Assembly: GCF_025766255.1 (NCBI RefSeq)
Contig: NW_026516803.1
Location: forward strand, 1-64,000
Length of the DNA: 64,000 bases
From: Zychaea mexicana
Taxonomy: Eukaryota > Mucoromycota > Mucoromycetes > Mucorales > Lichtheimiaceae
Direction of reading: 5' to 3'
The notes under the pieces: generated by a model
What the model saw: only the letters and a program-made list of their open reading frames with translations
Database searches by the model: none
Told to the model about the DNA's origin: nothing
In this document: piece after piece, positions 49,227-61,075 of the stretch
Numbering within the stretch: the first letter of the stretch is position 1
How the letters are laid out: each line of letters starts with the position of its first letter
Translations under genes and position numbers: made by a program

Positions 49227-51114
49227 ATGCCAGATGTTTTAACCTCCTCATCGGCATTCCGCCGTCGCCACCGAGCTGGGTCAGCACAATTGTTACGCAG
49301 AACCACCGAATATGACAGCAACAACAGCAACTGTCTGTTGCACAATAGCAGTGACGACCAGCATGACGCCCGACGAGGAAGCAAACGATTCCTCAAGTGG
49401 ACAGCATGCTTTGCATTCGTGACCAAATTCAAACGCTCAAAGTCGGAAAAGCTGGACTTTATATCGGAAATCGAACCAGGGCGGCGCCGCTCTAGCAATT
49501 CCAACAACTACAGAAGCAGCAGCAGTTGTCCTGCGGCTGTTGACGTAGCACAAGACCAACAGCAGCAGCAACTACACGAAAAACAGTTGTTAGCGCTGTC
49601 ATCTTCACCACTGCAACAACGACACACGATGAATAACCACAATCGACGGCCTTTCTCACAGTATCTGGAGCGTCCAACCTCCATGGATCCAGATCAAGAT
49701 TCTATTGGTAAGAAGCACACACAAAAACAGAATAAAAAAGCTATGGATCACACGCCCCAGAATTAATAAAACGACCGTTTATTATCAACACTATTGCTAA
49801 ACAAAAATTACTATATACACGAATGAAGCAAGCACATTGCTGCAGTGGAAAGAAGGCACGGGATCATTACCGGTGTCACCGTTATCTGCGCTATCGCCTC
49901 CACCACGCCATGCCATGAAAGAGCGATCAAGGAGTTTGACCGCCGAAGAAGATACGCTTTCGGAGGTTCCGCCATTGCCGATGCCTCGCAAGCGCAAAGC
50001 AACGACGATCAGCCGATCTCTGGCGCTGCGCCTGTCACTTGACGTGGACCAACAATATTACTCATCCTCAGGAATAACGCACAGCTCGTCTGGATTTTCG
50101 AATGGCACCAGCAGCGACTTTTTAAAAAGAGGAGACCATGACGAGGAAGACGATACTGCAAGTAGTGTCTCTTCATCTCAACAACAACAACAGCGGGCCT
50201 CGTCTGGTGCTATCCTCCACAATAATAACAGTACAACCCCCGAAGCAAAATTACGATTATCGTCGATTGAACCTTCTTCTACTAGTACACTTGATCTTCA
50301 TAAAGACCCACAGCAACGACGGCAGCAGCACCGTGTCAGCCCCATTACTATTCCGGAAATAGATACACTGAAAGATCGACAGCAACAAGAAGAAGAGGAT
50401 GAAAGCAGTGATTATGGTGATTTGATTAACGAGTTTCGACTTCCCTCTGAGAAGCTTCCTAACAAACAACAGCAACAACAAGAGAAAAAACAACAGAGCA
50501 TCAGCAGCAGTAGTAGCAACGATAAGGATGATGATGATAGTGATGATAACAGCAGTACAGTGGCTGTTCCTGCTACTGTTGTTGAGGTACAGAAGAATAG
50601 GGAGGCTAGCAAGGAGGTTAGCAAGCACCCATTGGATACTACTCAAGAAAACAACAATAGCTACTACTATTTCTATGACAGCAACAGCAATAACGGTCCA
50701 CCTAAGCCCTTTGTGAGTCGATCGACAATCACAGCACGAGACCTGAGTCGACAAAAGGCAATGGAAGCACTAGAAGGCCATTTTGCAGCACTAGAGCCGA
50801 CTGGGTCAAAGTCTATGGACATAGTCAGGGACAAGGCACACTATGACGCCGTAGTTGCGGGTACGATGCACCGACGACCCTATACACAGTATTTGCGTGC
50901 ACAGCCAGACGCCAAGGAGGAGGAGGAGGAGGATAATAACAGCAGTGGCCTCCAACAACAGACTACGACGACGATCGACCAACAAAAGGAGAAGAAGAAT
51001 GCCCGTTATGTCAAGGCTTCTTCTGCAGTCTTTGCAGGCTACAACAGCAAGTTGTATCGTCCCTCTTTGGTCTTTTTCCCACCTTCACCTAATTCGATCA
51101 ACTCTGACTACTGA
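49227..51114 (+). CDS. Disordered protein with paired RRP(F/Y)xQYL motifs, function unknown
   Basis: Two exons (49227-49707, 49829-51114) encode 588 residues. The intron uses an AAG acceptor, which is the one that joins the two long frames in phase. The protein is dominated by Ser, Gln, Asn and acidic runs. Two short similar motifs stand out: RRPFSQYLERP in exon 1 (residue about 143) and RRPYTQYLRAQ in exon 2 (about 510). A basic patch (RGSKRFLKWTACFAFVTKFK, residue about 50) could be an amphipathic membrane-binding helix. A helix with ARDLSRQKAMEALEGHFAAL lies shortly before the second motif. No known domain is recognised. Both frames are long and clean, so the gene is likely real. Confidence 0.65.
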
Positions 51115-51476
51115 TTCTACTACTACTACTACCTGTCCTTATGCATTCCCAATGGATCAGCACACAGTTTACAGCACCCCCATAAAGAAAAAGTCATGGC
51201 AAGGCGAGGGAAAAGAGCAGTCTGGTTACTGTCTCTAAGTACTCATTACTTTCATCATTAGTAATGTCTCCCCTCCTCTTTTTTCTTTCTAATCTTAGTT
51301 ATGTTACCTAGTACACTTTCCCCACCCCCTTCTTCTCCTCTCTGAACACACTCTCTCCTCTTCATCGTGCAATACCATCGACAACAACAGCATACCCTTC
51401 CCAAATATCTCTCTCTCTCTCTACCGTTATTTTGTTCCAACAAAGAAAAAAAAAAAGCCCTTTATTTATTAATAAT
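51115..51476. other. convergent 3' region
   Basis: The motif-paired protein gene and the SCO1 gene end toward each other here. The sequence is pyrimidine-rich on the plus strand; no gene is seen. Confidence 0.5.
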
Positions 51477-52617
51477 TTATTTCGTTTGCTCGTCTTTGTA
51501 TTCTTGTACATATTTCTCAAAACTCGAAGCGACTTCTTGGGCCGTCGTATCCTTGGCATAACAATCGACAAATTTGCCCTCCGGATCCATGAGATAGAAA
51601 AAGATGGAATGGTCGACCAAGTAATCTTCGCCCTCGGCTACATTTGGCGGGGATGACACATACACTCGGAACGATTTCGCTACCTTGCGGATTTCGGTCT
51701 GATCGCCTGTCAAACCAATCATGTCGGGGTGGAAATCTTTGACGTATTCCTTGACAATCTCGGCTGTGTCACGGCGTGGATCGCATGTAATAAACACTGG
51801 CACCAAGTCGAGCTTTTTCTCCTCTAACAAACCCACCCCCAGAACATTTGCGTGTTTAGTGATTATTTGTTCTTAATAGTGACTAATATATATATAACTT
51901 ACTGGCCATGTCAACGACTTCAGCCATCTTGTCCAATTCCTCGGGACAGATATCAGGACAATGGGTAAAGCCAAAGTAGACCATATAAAACCGTCCAGCG
52001 AGTTCCTTGACGCTGTTAAATTTCTCGCCGTTCTCTGCATTGATCAGTTCAAAAGGCCCACCGATCTTGGGTTTACCATATGCTTTCACGGTTTCGCGTG
52101 CCTTTTCGTCACCTACACAAATAGTATTTTTTTTAGTTCATAACAATATCACTTTATGTATTCGACCGTTTTTTTCGGCGTCTTCCAATTCCATTTGGCT
52201 TTCGCCAAAACAAAAAATAAACTTACGAAGCTTTTCAACACGTTCTTTTTCCGATCGAAAGTATAACAGTAATCCGGCACCGGTACCCAAAAACAATGCT
52301 GCTGCTTTCCAGTTAAACACCTAAACATAATATTCCATTAATCGTTAGCATGCCGAAATGGAAACATGTGTATAAATATTGTCATAGTGTCCTATACATA
52401 CACCAATTGCAGCACGGCTTCGGGCTCTTTGTTCGTCGCGTGCAGTGGACAAGAATCGTCGCTGGAGTGTTGTTGTTACTGCAGATCGGTGTTGTAATGG
52501 CCGTCGCAATGCTGCAGCTGCTAATGTCTTTTAACATTCCTTGTAAGTCTTTTTTTTCTGTGTGGTACTCTTTTGTAAGAGATACTTTTATCTCACCTTG
52601 ACACCTGACCGGAGCAT
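51477..52617 (-). CDS. SCO1: Mitochondrial copper chaperone Sco1
   Basis: Five minus-strand exons (52597-52617, 52402-52527, 52227-52320, 51903-52112, 51477-51823) encode 265 residues. The first 45 residues are Arg/Ala/Ser-rich without acids (ALRRPLQHRS, LQRRFLSTA), a matrix-targeting presequence. A single membrane segment (AAALFLGTGAGLLLYF) precedes the thioredoxin-like domain. Copper ligands are visible: Cys132 and Cys136 in THCPDICPEE and His222 in YLVDHS. Sco1 inserts copper into the CuA site of cytochrome c oxidase at the inner membrane. Exon 1 codes seven residues and exon 2 is entered at an AAG acceptor; other choices give a stop. Confidence 0.92.
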
Positions 52618-54796
52618 ATTATTATTGTTATGAGTTAAGAGTGTGCTTAAAAAAAAAGAAAAAGTGTGTGCCCGAAGTCCGAAATAGGTCAGGGTTGCCC
52701 TTCAAAAAAACGTCGGATGTCAGATTCTCCACTTGCCGAAATGCATTGCTTTGCGGTTTCTGCCTGTTTTCACTCCTGCCAATTGAAAAGGTCCTCCGAC
52801 GCCTAAATGAAAAAAAAGAAATTGCCCTGCCAATTATTAGGAAAACTTCAGCAGCAATAACGAATGTGTTACCTAACAACGCAACTTTCATGATTTTGTT
52901 TCCATGACAGCATGCTTTCCATAGCAGCCGTTTATAGTAGACACTATCACGACATAGCACAGAGCGTCTTTTCTGCAACAATGACACTTACTATGGTCTG
53001 TACCCCACCGCATTAACTTACAGAAGGGGACAATCCCACCCAACTTGAATTTTTTCAAGAGCTACATAGAAGGGTGTAGTACATCATCAATACAGTACAC
53101 TGCTTAACGTACGTAGGAGATACGCTAGATGCATCCGGGCTCGCTCTACCAGCAGTATTCAAAGACGTGGTAGCAATTAAACGATGCAACAAAGTAGTAA
53201 ATTACCTGCTTTCTTTATTATCAAAGACCGAGAGTATTATCGTTAGAGGAGAGGAGGACAACAACAACATTAAACTAGGTACGAATTCGTCGGGCAGCGA
53301 CCCGCATAACCCAGTTGCCGTGTTTAGGAGTATAGTTAAGAGAAGAAATGGACAACAGTCCAGATTTAAATAAAGTCATCATTCTTGACAACAGCATCGT
53401 AATGTACAACCTTAAATATCTTGCCAGTCATAATCAGGATAATGAGAAGCTAATATAAAAAAAGCAGTGGATGCAATAATGTTTTACAAAATCATCTTAT
53501 ATAGTTGCTAATACTGCTACGTTCACTACACCAATCAACAACGGCGAAGGAGACAATCCCAACGAACAAACTTACAGCGACAACGAACAGAACAGTAGCG
53601 ACGGTAGTACGATGATCACTTGTACTATGAGCATAACGGCGCACCACATTACCGCCGGGACAAATGTCTCTATCCACTGATGAAGCACCTACATTCATCT
53701 TGAAGAAGTGCGTTCGAAAACCTTGCCCTCTCTCTACTTGTCAAGGGTGCTCGCTTTAATGAAAGCAGTGGTGTCTTATAAACCAGGATGGGGGTGAGGC
53801 GCCAAGCGCAGTACGGGCAGGATTCTTTGTTCTTTAATAAATTACGCGTCTTTCGTCAAGACACCATATGCTTTTGTCGCTTGCACAACGATGAAGCTTG
53901 TATCCGCGAAGTATCTCTAGTTAGTCGCTGAAGAAAATTTAGATGCTGATTGCAATGTTTGCTGATTCGGGCAGGATGGAGCACGATATCATGATATTTT
54001 AGACACTGTCACCTTTTGCTTTGAAATACATACATGTGATTTGTAGCGAGCGAGGAAGTACTGTACGAGATGCAAAGCTTGCCACTGAACGGGTAGGTCA
54101 TTCTTTAACCGGCTGGTACGCGTTCGTATACCGTCCCATTGAATTTCCATATCTAGCATTCTACTTCTGTTCCCAGTTTTAGCTACAGAATTGAATGCTT
54201 AATAGAGCGTTCGTACTTTTTCAGAAAGATATATTACGTATTTTTATATTTATCACCAATGGTGTATCCAGCATTATGGGATTAGGTAAATGAAATGGCG
54301 TGCTTAGCGCGATTTTAAGTATCATAATATTGATACCTTAATCTTGCCACCTTTTTACTCTCTCGTTTAGCCCGCAATTCGCGCCCGTTTTCATACACTG
54401 CTATCGGTATAAAATCTAAACATTTCTTGCCTCAACCTTGTTCTAGATGACTTTGACAGCGGAAGGTTGCGCTTGTTGTTTTCAGTAGCGGCGTTGGTAG
54501 TACTTTGGCTCTTTTGTCCCTAGAATAACATCCTCTTTTTTGCAGCATTGCAGTCGTGTACATATTTCCTAAAGTAATTTATTTTCGCTATTTTGTTCAA
54601 ATCTGCATGTAGTGGGATGGTCCATCTTACAAGTGCAGTCTAGTTTTTTAAAAGGAACGCCATCAGTGGGTAAAACTGTGATAAATCTAGATTTCGTGTA
54701 CGGAACAGTTTATATATAAAGTATTTTGGAAATATGAAATTTACAGTGAATGGGTCTGATGCGAATTACAAAGCGCAGAATTACATATTAGATAGT
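52618..54796. other. intergenic region with one small possible gene
   Basis: Apart from a 68-codon membrane-protein frame (listed separately) nothing coding is supported. The segment around 53020-53180 is moderately GC-rich without a recognised RNA. Confidence 0.4.
53492..53698 (-). CDS. possible small single-pass membrane protein
   Basis: An intact 68-codon frame from an ATG codes a hydrophilic 30-residue N-terminus, then a strong membrane segment (TVATVLFVVAVSLFVGIVSF), then a short tail. The length and clean layout resemble small membrane proteins. An internal GTAAGT at about 53570 could instead be a splice donor, in which case the product would differ. No homolog is recognised. Confidence 0.35.
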   Translation of the reverse strand: MNVGASSVDRDICPGGNVVRRYAHSTSDHRTTVATVLFVVAVSLFVGIVSFAVVDWCSERSSISNYIR

Positions 54797-55273
54797 CTAG
54801 CTAAGAGTTGTTGAATTCATGCCTTTTGTGTTTTGTGAGTAGTGGGTCGTATACTGCACTTGTGGAAGGATAAACGCGTTGCCGATCCAAACCACCAATC
54901 CAGTGATAATAAGCAGAAAGACAATCATGCCAACGGTACCGAGAATGATTCTGCTCTTGGCACTAAACCGCCGTCGTCGCTGAAGCCAGGCCGACTGCTC
55001 CGTTGCCGCTGTTAGAGGTCGTGAATAACTGCCCCCTCCTTTTCCGACCTTGGTACCAACGGAGCTGAGAGATTCGTCGGTAACAACAGTTCTACTTGAG
55101 CCCGCGGGCGTGTTTGTTCCATTGCTGTAAATATAGTAATAGTATTCGGGAGGCGCTTCCGGCGGAAATATATCGTGGGTTTTTTGTCTTGTATACATTG
55201 GGTCGGGTGGTTTTAAGGAAGGGCATGATGCAGCTTTGGGATCTTGGTATTGATTCATTGTCGGTGGCCACAT
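54797..55273 (-). CDS. Single-pass membrane protein, function unknown
   Basis: An intronless frame of 158 residues; a second Met five codons downstream is an alternative start. The N-terminal 105 residues are hydrophilic, with Pro and Tyr (PPEAPPEYYYYIYSNG), and end in a basic cluster (WLQRRRRFSAKSR). One membrane segment follows (IILGTVGMIVFLLIITGLVV), then a short polar tail. The positive-inside rule puts the N-terminus in the cytosol. No family is recognised. The PPEAPPEYYYY stretch resembles a PPxY-type ligand for WW domains (PPEY), which may suggest ubiquitin-ligase adaptor function, as inference only. Confidence 0.55.
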   Translation of the reverse strand: MWPPTMNQYQDPKAASCPSLKPPDPMYTRQKTHDIFPPEAPPEYYYYIYSNGTNTPAGSSRTVVTDESLSSVGTKVGKGGGSYSRPLTAATEQSAWLQRRRRFSAKSRIILGTVGMIVFLLIITGLVVWIGNAFILPQVQYTTHYSQNTKGMNSTTLS

Positions 55274-56491
55274 TGTTTGGTTTTATGTGTGTGTATTGTG
55301 CTGCGAATTATTTGTTATAGTATGTAGTTCGATCACTACTACTATATAATTCAAACAGTTAGAGAGTGAGATAACGTAGGAAAGTTGAGCGAGTGGATTG
55401 GAGGAGTTCAAAAGGGAATTGTTTGTTATCACTACCGTTTGTATTTTCCATTATTTATTATGTTTTGAGTTGATTGAAACAGGGTTTACTCGGTTATTAA
55501 CCTCGCCGATTTCGAGCATTGTTATTTTCCCTGCAGGAGTCTGATATCAATGTTCAATCTGTATAGCTAGTGTCGCTGTAGCAAACGGAACTTCATCATG
55601 TTGGTTTGACGCACAGACAGGATGAATCTCGCTACAGCTGCTGCAGCAAAGAAGAAGAAGACTGTGATGATGGTCCGAGTACGTTGTCAGTGTTGTTATC
55701 ATAGGACGTGAAACGTGCCTTTCGAAAAATTACCATATCACGACATCAGTGAGACATAAAGGGTCTGGGATGCAAATGTTCGATAACTGGCTGAGAGCCC
55801 TGAATTATGCACGTGTTTTGCATTATTTTATATAATACCGAGTAACCAATATGTATCTTTCTGTATGTCGAACAATGCATGAGTGCAGCTCAGTACTGGC
55901 AACACAATAAGGGTCTACAGCATGAATGGCTATTTCTCCCAGATGCTCAAATGCAGCTGGTGTTGTGTAACCAACTACTAATCACGGAGACCTGTGTGTT
56001 CTAAATAACAATGACACACATAGGGACTCCAACTTGATTCGCGTGTACTTGACAGCAAGCTGGGTATGACTTGGCAGCACGTTAAATTTCACAAGCAGAC
56101 ACAGTGCGGGACTTGAAGAAGGATGAGAATGTGTGGGGAAGGTTCATTTGTAATAGATGAAGTCTGATTTAGATGTGATGCTAGTGTGCGCGTACGAAAA
56201 TCGCTTCTTGTCGATTTTTGGGTGGGGAGAAAGTGTTTTGGACTTGGCGCATACACGGATCGTGTACGTATTAAATACAGACCAAAGTGTATGGGACCCG
56301 ACATCCAGAAATAGAGCACACAATTTCTGGGGCACTGGGTCTCTGCTCATTCACCCACTACTGCCGCTGCTGCTGTGAGCGAGCATATAATTTTGATAAT
56401 CAAAATCATGTCCGAAAAAAGGCGAGTACACTATTCCTGTCTTCTCGTTTTAATCTCTTTTTATTTTTGTGCTTTACTCTCCTTATTAAAA
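55274..56491. other. intergenic region
   Basis: Short frames only. The likely leader of the BioF-like gene begins near 56.38 kb, where an in-frame upstream ATG (56408) could extend that protein by 28 mostly hydrophobic residues. Confidence 0.45.
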
Positions 56492-58051
56492 ATGGGTCGT
56501 TTGGAGGATCAGCTCGCGTCAGTACTCAACAAACGACAACAGATCGCGAAACGACGCCAACTCGTGGTTAATTCTGCAAATGCCATTGATTTCTCGTCCA
56601 ATGACTTTCTCGGACTGGCACAAAACAGTGTTTTACGTAAACGGTACCTTGACGAGCTGAATTCACTTGACACCGTGCTCGGCTCCACAGGATCGCGATT
56701 GTTAGACGGTAATTCACAATACGCGATCGATTTAGAGCAGCAGATCGCCAAGTTTCACGGGGCCGACTCAGCATTGCTATTCAACTCGGGTTTCGACGCC
56801 AACACGGGCCTATTCAGTACACTGCCGCAAAAAGGAGACATTGTTATCTACGATGAACTCGTCCATGCTAGTGTACACGAAGGAATGCGAGTTTCACGCG
56901 CAGGCCGCTTGATACCTTTCAAACATTCGGATGTAGCCGACCTGGATCGCGTGCTAATAGAAATCGGGTATTCGACCGACAAGAACGTCTTTATTGCTGT
57001 GGAAACCGTGTATTCCATGGATGGCGACGTTGCGCCACTGGTGGAGATTGTACAGTTGTTGAGGAAATACTGGCCGGAACGAGAAAACGGATACATTATC
57101 GTGGATGAGGTATAAAGAAATGGAAAACTCTGGGTGAGCGGGTAGGGTATCGGTCTTCGTTGTTGTCTTCTTAACATCTTGGGGGGGGGGGCTTTTTGGT
57201 CATACAAATTAGGCACACGCTACAGGCGTCTATGGGGAGAGTGGGCGTGGTGTCGTTTGTCAACTGGGACTTGAAAAAGAGATCTTTGCGCGGTTGCATA
57301 CGTTTGGCAAGTCATTGGCCAGCAGTGGAGGTAAATCAGCTGGTCCATTTTCCATAATTGCCACGCCATTTTTGACGCCATCTGACGCATCGAGGCTCTC
57401 TTTCTTTTTCTGTACCCGGTATAGCCGCCGTCCTTGGTTCGAATACTCTACGCGACTATTTGATTAATTATGCTCGACCGCTTATTTATTCGACTTTCCT
57501 GCCTTTCAGCAGCTTGGCAAGCATCAAATGCTCGTACGACTTTCTGGAATGTGGCGAGACACTAGCAGTAAGTGTTCTTTAATTGAAAGGCAACAGTAAG
57601 CCTGTGTCACTCACACGGATACTCTCTGTTTAGATCCAACGACATTTGCACACCATTACACGCCAATTCAGAGAAGCTATCCGCCTGCCCACTGGAACCT
57701 TACTACCATCAGATAGCCCAATCCAAGGCATTGTGCTCAATGGTATGACCTCAATGGCCATAGTGGAATAAAGTCTTATTTGTGTTACCGAGCTGACCAG
57801 TTGTGCTTGTTGTAGGAAACGCACCTGTTCGTGCCCTTGCAGGATACTTGAATAAGCGCGGGTTTATCGTCAAGCCCATCTGTTCACCTACTGTTCCAAA
57901 AGGTCAAGAACGGGTCAGAATCTGTCTTCATGGTCACAACACAATAGAGCAAATCGACTCTCTCGTCTCTGCAGTCCATGAATTCTTCAATGTCGAAAAA
58001 CATAACAGCATTGCTCCATCTGCTTCTGCTTTGGAACCAGCAAAGCTGTAA
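56492..58051 (+). CDS. BioF-like alpha-oxoamine synthase (KAPA synthase), probably peroxisomal
   Basis: Five exons (56492-57109, 57213-57330, 57425-57567, 57634-57742, 57816-58051) encode 407 residues. This is a PLP enzyme of the alpha-oxoamine synthase family: SSNDFLGLA, GSTGSRLLDGN, the aspartate/His region IIVDEAHATGVYGESGRG, and the PLP lysine Lys239 in HTFGKSLASSG. Length and motifs are closest to 8-amino-7-oxononanoate (KAPA) synthase, which condenses pimeloyl-CoA and alanine in biotin synthesis; 2-amino-3-ketobutyrate CoA ligase is the main alternative. The protein ends in Ala-Lys-Leu, a type-1 peroxisomal targeting signal, as known for KAPA synthase of Aspergillus. No other biotin gene is nearby. 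The ATG at 56492 was chosen; an upstream in-frame ATG would add a hydrophobic segment. Confidence 0.82.
57178..57191. repeat. poly-G run inside an intron
   Basis: About eleven consecutive G bases lie in the first intron of the BioF-like gene, close to its acceptor. G-runs of this length are prone to slippage and may be a sequence-error spot. Confidence 0.8.
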
Positions 58052-58238
58052 ACTGTACATTTTTACTATTACACCAAACCACATACGCCGATATACATAT
58101 TCAGACACATTTTTGTTAATTGCATTAAAAACCCACGCACAACCTTCCTCCTTTTTTCTTCTCAGAAAACTATGACATTCAATATCATTATACTTCAATA
58201 CATACTCCAATAATGACTATTTTGCAGTGAACACCAAA

Positions 58239-60383
58239 ATGACGAGTGAACTACAGCAGCAGCAACAACAACAGAATAGCGACGATGGAATCAATGCAGC
58301 ATTAGCGCCTCTCTTTTCGACTTTTTCACTTCCCCAATTGGAATCCGTCTTGTACGCATTTCTGCCATCGCGAATCGAGCGACACGTACCGAAAACCGGG
58401 ATATATGCAGTTGATACGTTCGTTGTCACCGCAACCGTGACATTCATTCTGGTGGCTGCCAAAATAGCCTTGTTGCTGGCCAACACGGTGCTAAAAAAAA
58501 GTCAACGACGACACGATTCAGAGTTAGAAACCAAGGGTGACATTGCTATTGTCATAGAACCCATGACTTCACAAGATGAATACCACACGAGTAAGTTGCT
58601 GTTCTCCTCTACCTCCTCCTCCTCCTCCTCTCAACAAGACAAGTCCAACAACAGCGACACTGTGCATCTAAATAACACTCTCGGCCTGCTCCATGCACAC
58701 TATAACTCTCCTATTCCTCCTCACGACGCCATGACAGCACCCAATGTCTTCCATCAAGCCTTGTCCCACCTCGTTTCAAGAGGGGTCCAGTCAAAAGGGC
58801 ACGGATATTATACCATGAAACCCAATCTTGCGGTAGACCATTCTCCCTTGGAACCTCCTGCCTTTAACATTGTCCCACAAACTGGCCAAGGTACTCTATG
58901 ATAAATCTATGCATATAATGCTTTGATTGCTAATTAGCATAAAAACACAACAGCCTATTCTGTAAAGCACGAAGAGTGCACTTTATATATCACTTTTCAG
59001 ACACCCACTCCTCCACCAATAACTGGCATTGTGAGCGACAAGCAGTCTGCAGCTAATAGCGGCGAGCCTTCCATACGGATTTCCATGATCGGCTGCAGGA
59101 AGCATGGCGCAACAGTATCCAGCTTGGCCACGTTCCTCAACAAAGTTGCACATGATTACCTCGTCCACATGGATTCACTACGCAAACAAACCCGATCGCG
59201 TTATGATTATTCAGCTTCTGGTCAATGGCTGAGAATATGTTCGCTGTACGAAAACCAAGGACTTCAAACAGTTGCACTCTGTCCCAAAAGTGAAGCGTTA
59301 ATCGCCAAAGATCTTGAAACATTTGTACAAAACAAGGGCTTTTACAAACGAATAGGCGCACCGTATGTTCGTGGCTATCTCCTCCATGGCAAACCTGGCA
59401 CTGGAAAGACTTCGCTGATTTTTGCTATTGCGTAAGAGTGTTGAAGCAATGTGCATTACGACTTGATACTTTCTTTTTTACTGACATCAGTTTCCTATGC
59501 GTCTGTAGATCGTTCTTGAAGCGCCACCTGTATTTTATGAATCTTAGCTATATTGACTCGGACTCAGAATTATCTAAAGCATTTGCTAGCGTACCTGCCA
59601 ATAGCATTGTGGTTTTTGAGGATATTGATACGATGACTACGGTGAGTTAACAGCCAGCAAGTTCATCTGATGATTTGGCTAACCTAAAGTGGGAAAAATG
59701 TCAAGACATTGCATAGACGAACTGGTGTGGAACGCGCTATGCATGCCATCGGGTCCGAGAAACAAGACAACAACAACAATAACAAACGACAGCATCGATT
59801 TAATTTGAGCACGTTTTTATCGATTCTGGATGGTCATACTCTAGAAGAAGGAATCATCTTTATCATGACCAGTAATCATCCCAAAGTTCTCGATCCAGCA
59901 ATTATTCGTCCTGGTAAGAAATTTGTAATGTATTTAAACAAGACAGAGGTTGCTATAGTGTTGTGCTAGTGAGAACAATGGATGAGGCTAATGTAAAAGA
60001 GGATCTTTTTCTTAGGTCGTATGGATGTACATTTGGACTTGACGTTTGCGACACATTATCAAATGCGGCGGATGTATCGGATGGTTTTGGAAGAGGGCGA
60101 TCCAAGTACATTGGATGATGTTTATTCACAGTTGGAACAGGATATTCCAGAGTTTGTTATCCCGCCAAGCGAAATTATGCAGATTATGGTCCTATGTCGC
60201 GAGCATGTCAAAGACATTCCTGCCAAATTACGACGTTTGACTGAAAAATACCAAGAAGACCGAGGCTCCGATAATGCATCACCATTTTCTGTTTCTAGCA
60301 GTACATCGCAGCAACAACAACAGCAGGAAGAAGGTAACGGTTGTTCATTGCCTCATCTGGAAATTGTTCTCTCCCTTTACTAA
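58239..60383 (+). CDS. BCS1-like AAA ATPase
   Basis: Five exons (58239-58890, 58975-59431, 59509-59641, 59706-59913, 60016-60383) encode 605 residues. One membrane segment lies near residues 60-90 (TFVVTATVTFILVAAKIALL). The AAA core is typical of the BCS1 clade: KGFYKRIGAPYVRGYLLHGK with Walker A GKPGTGKTS, Walker B VVFEDIDTM, sensor MTSNHPKVLDPAIIRPGRMD. Bcs1 itself puts the Rieske protein into complex III of the inner mitochondrial membrane, but this protein is longer than Bcs1 (about 450) and has Gln-rich inserts, so it may be a paralog with another site of action. Two acceptors are AAG (58974, 59705); the first is needed to reach the coding frame. Confidence 0.82.
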
Positions 60384-61012
60384 TGCTTTTTTTAACGGTG
60401 TTACATTGTATAAATAGTGCTGGATTGAATATACCTGTTATGCTATGGCGACGGCGTTTCCCCATGATGGTTGCCCAAATCCAAGTGTACTTTGTTGACG
60501 TGTGACAGTTGATTTCGTGTATTGGTACAGTCAATCGCTTGAAGACCATGTATGCTTCTGTCAATTTCTCCCTTTCTCTCGTTGTACACTGCTTTTCTTG
60601 TACTTTTGCCAATTCTCCTGTAACCGGCATTTATTTATCACTACACCAAATATAGACATCAATTGTAGAACATGCGAAACTCCACACGACCATGCATGGA
60701 CACTCATTATGTAAAATAGGTGTTGATCTTGAAAATGCTTGTGTAAGTTGCGGATCAAATACGCCGTGAGGTGCTACAGTAGCGTGTTTCTATGATATTA
60801 TGGGTTGGTTATATGTAAACCAACAAATCAGTGATCATATTTTCCGTGCGAGTTCTTTGATGATTTAAGAGATCCATCAACATTTTGCTCGGATACAAAA
60901 GGCTCCCAAAACTATATGAGTCGCCCTTGATACTATGACTTGTATCTCGTTACATCAAAGCTACATATTTCGGCAAACAAGGACGGATTCAACATTAGAT
61001 AACGCCCAAAAG

Positions 61013-61075
61013 AACGAAGCTACCATCTGCTGGATAATGGCTGAATGCCTCTAAGTCAGAATCCATGCTGAACAC
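61013..61075 (+). pseudogene. degenerate fragment of 28S rRNA (3' region)
   Basis: The sequence from AACGAAGCTACCATCTGCTG to AGTCAGAATCCATGCTG matches the conserved 3' part of large-subunit rRNA, where yeast 25S reads GAAGCTACCATCCGCTGGAT and then ATGGCTGAACGCCTCTAAGT. Only about three substitutions occur over 60 bases. Sequence on both sides does not align by eye to rRNA. It is therefore an isolated, mutated rDNA fragment and not a functional gene. Confidence 0.85.
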
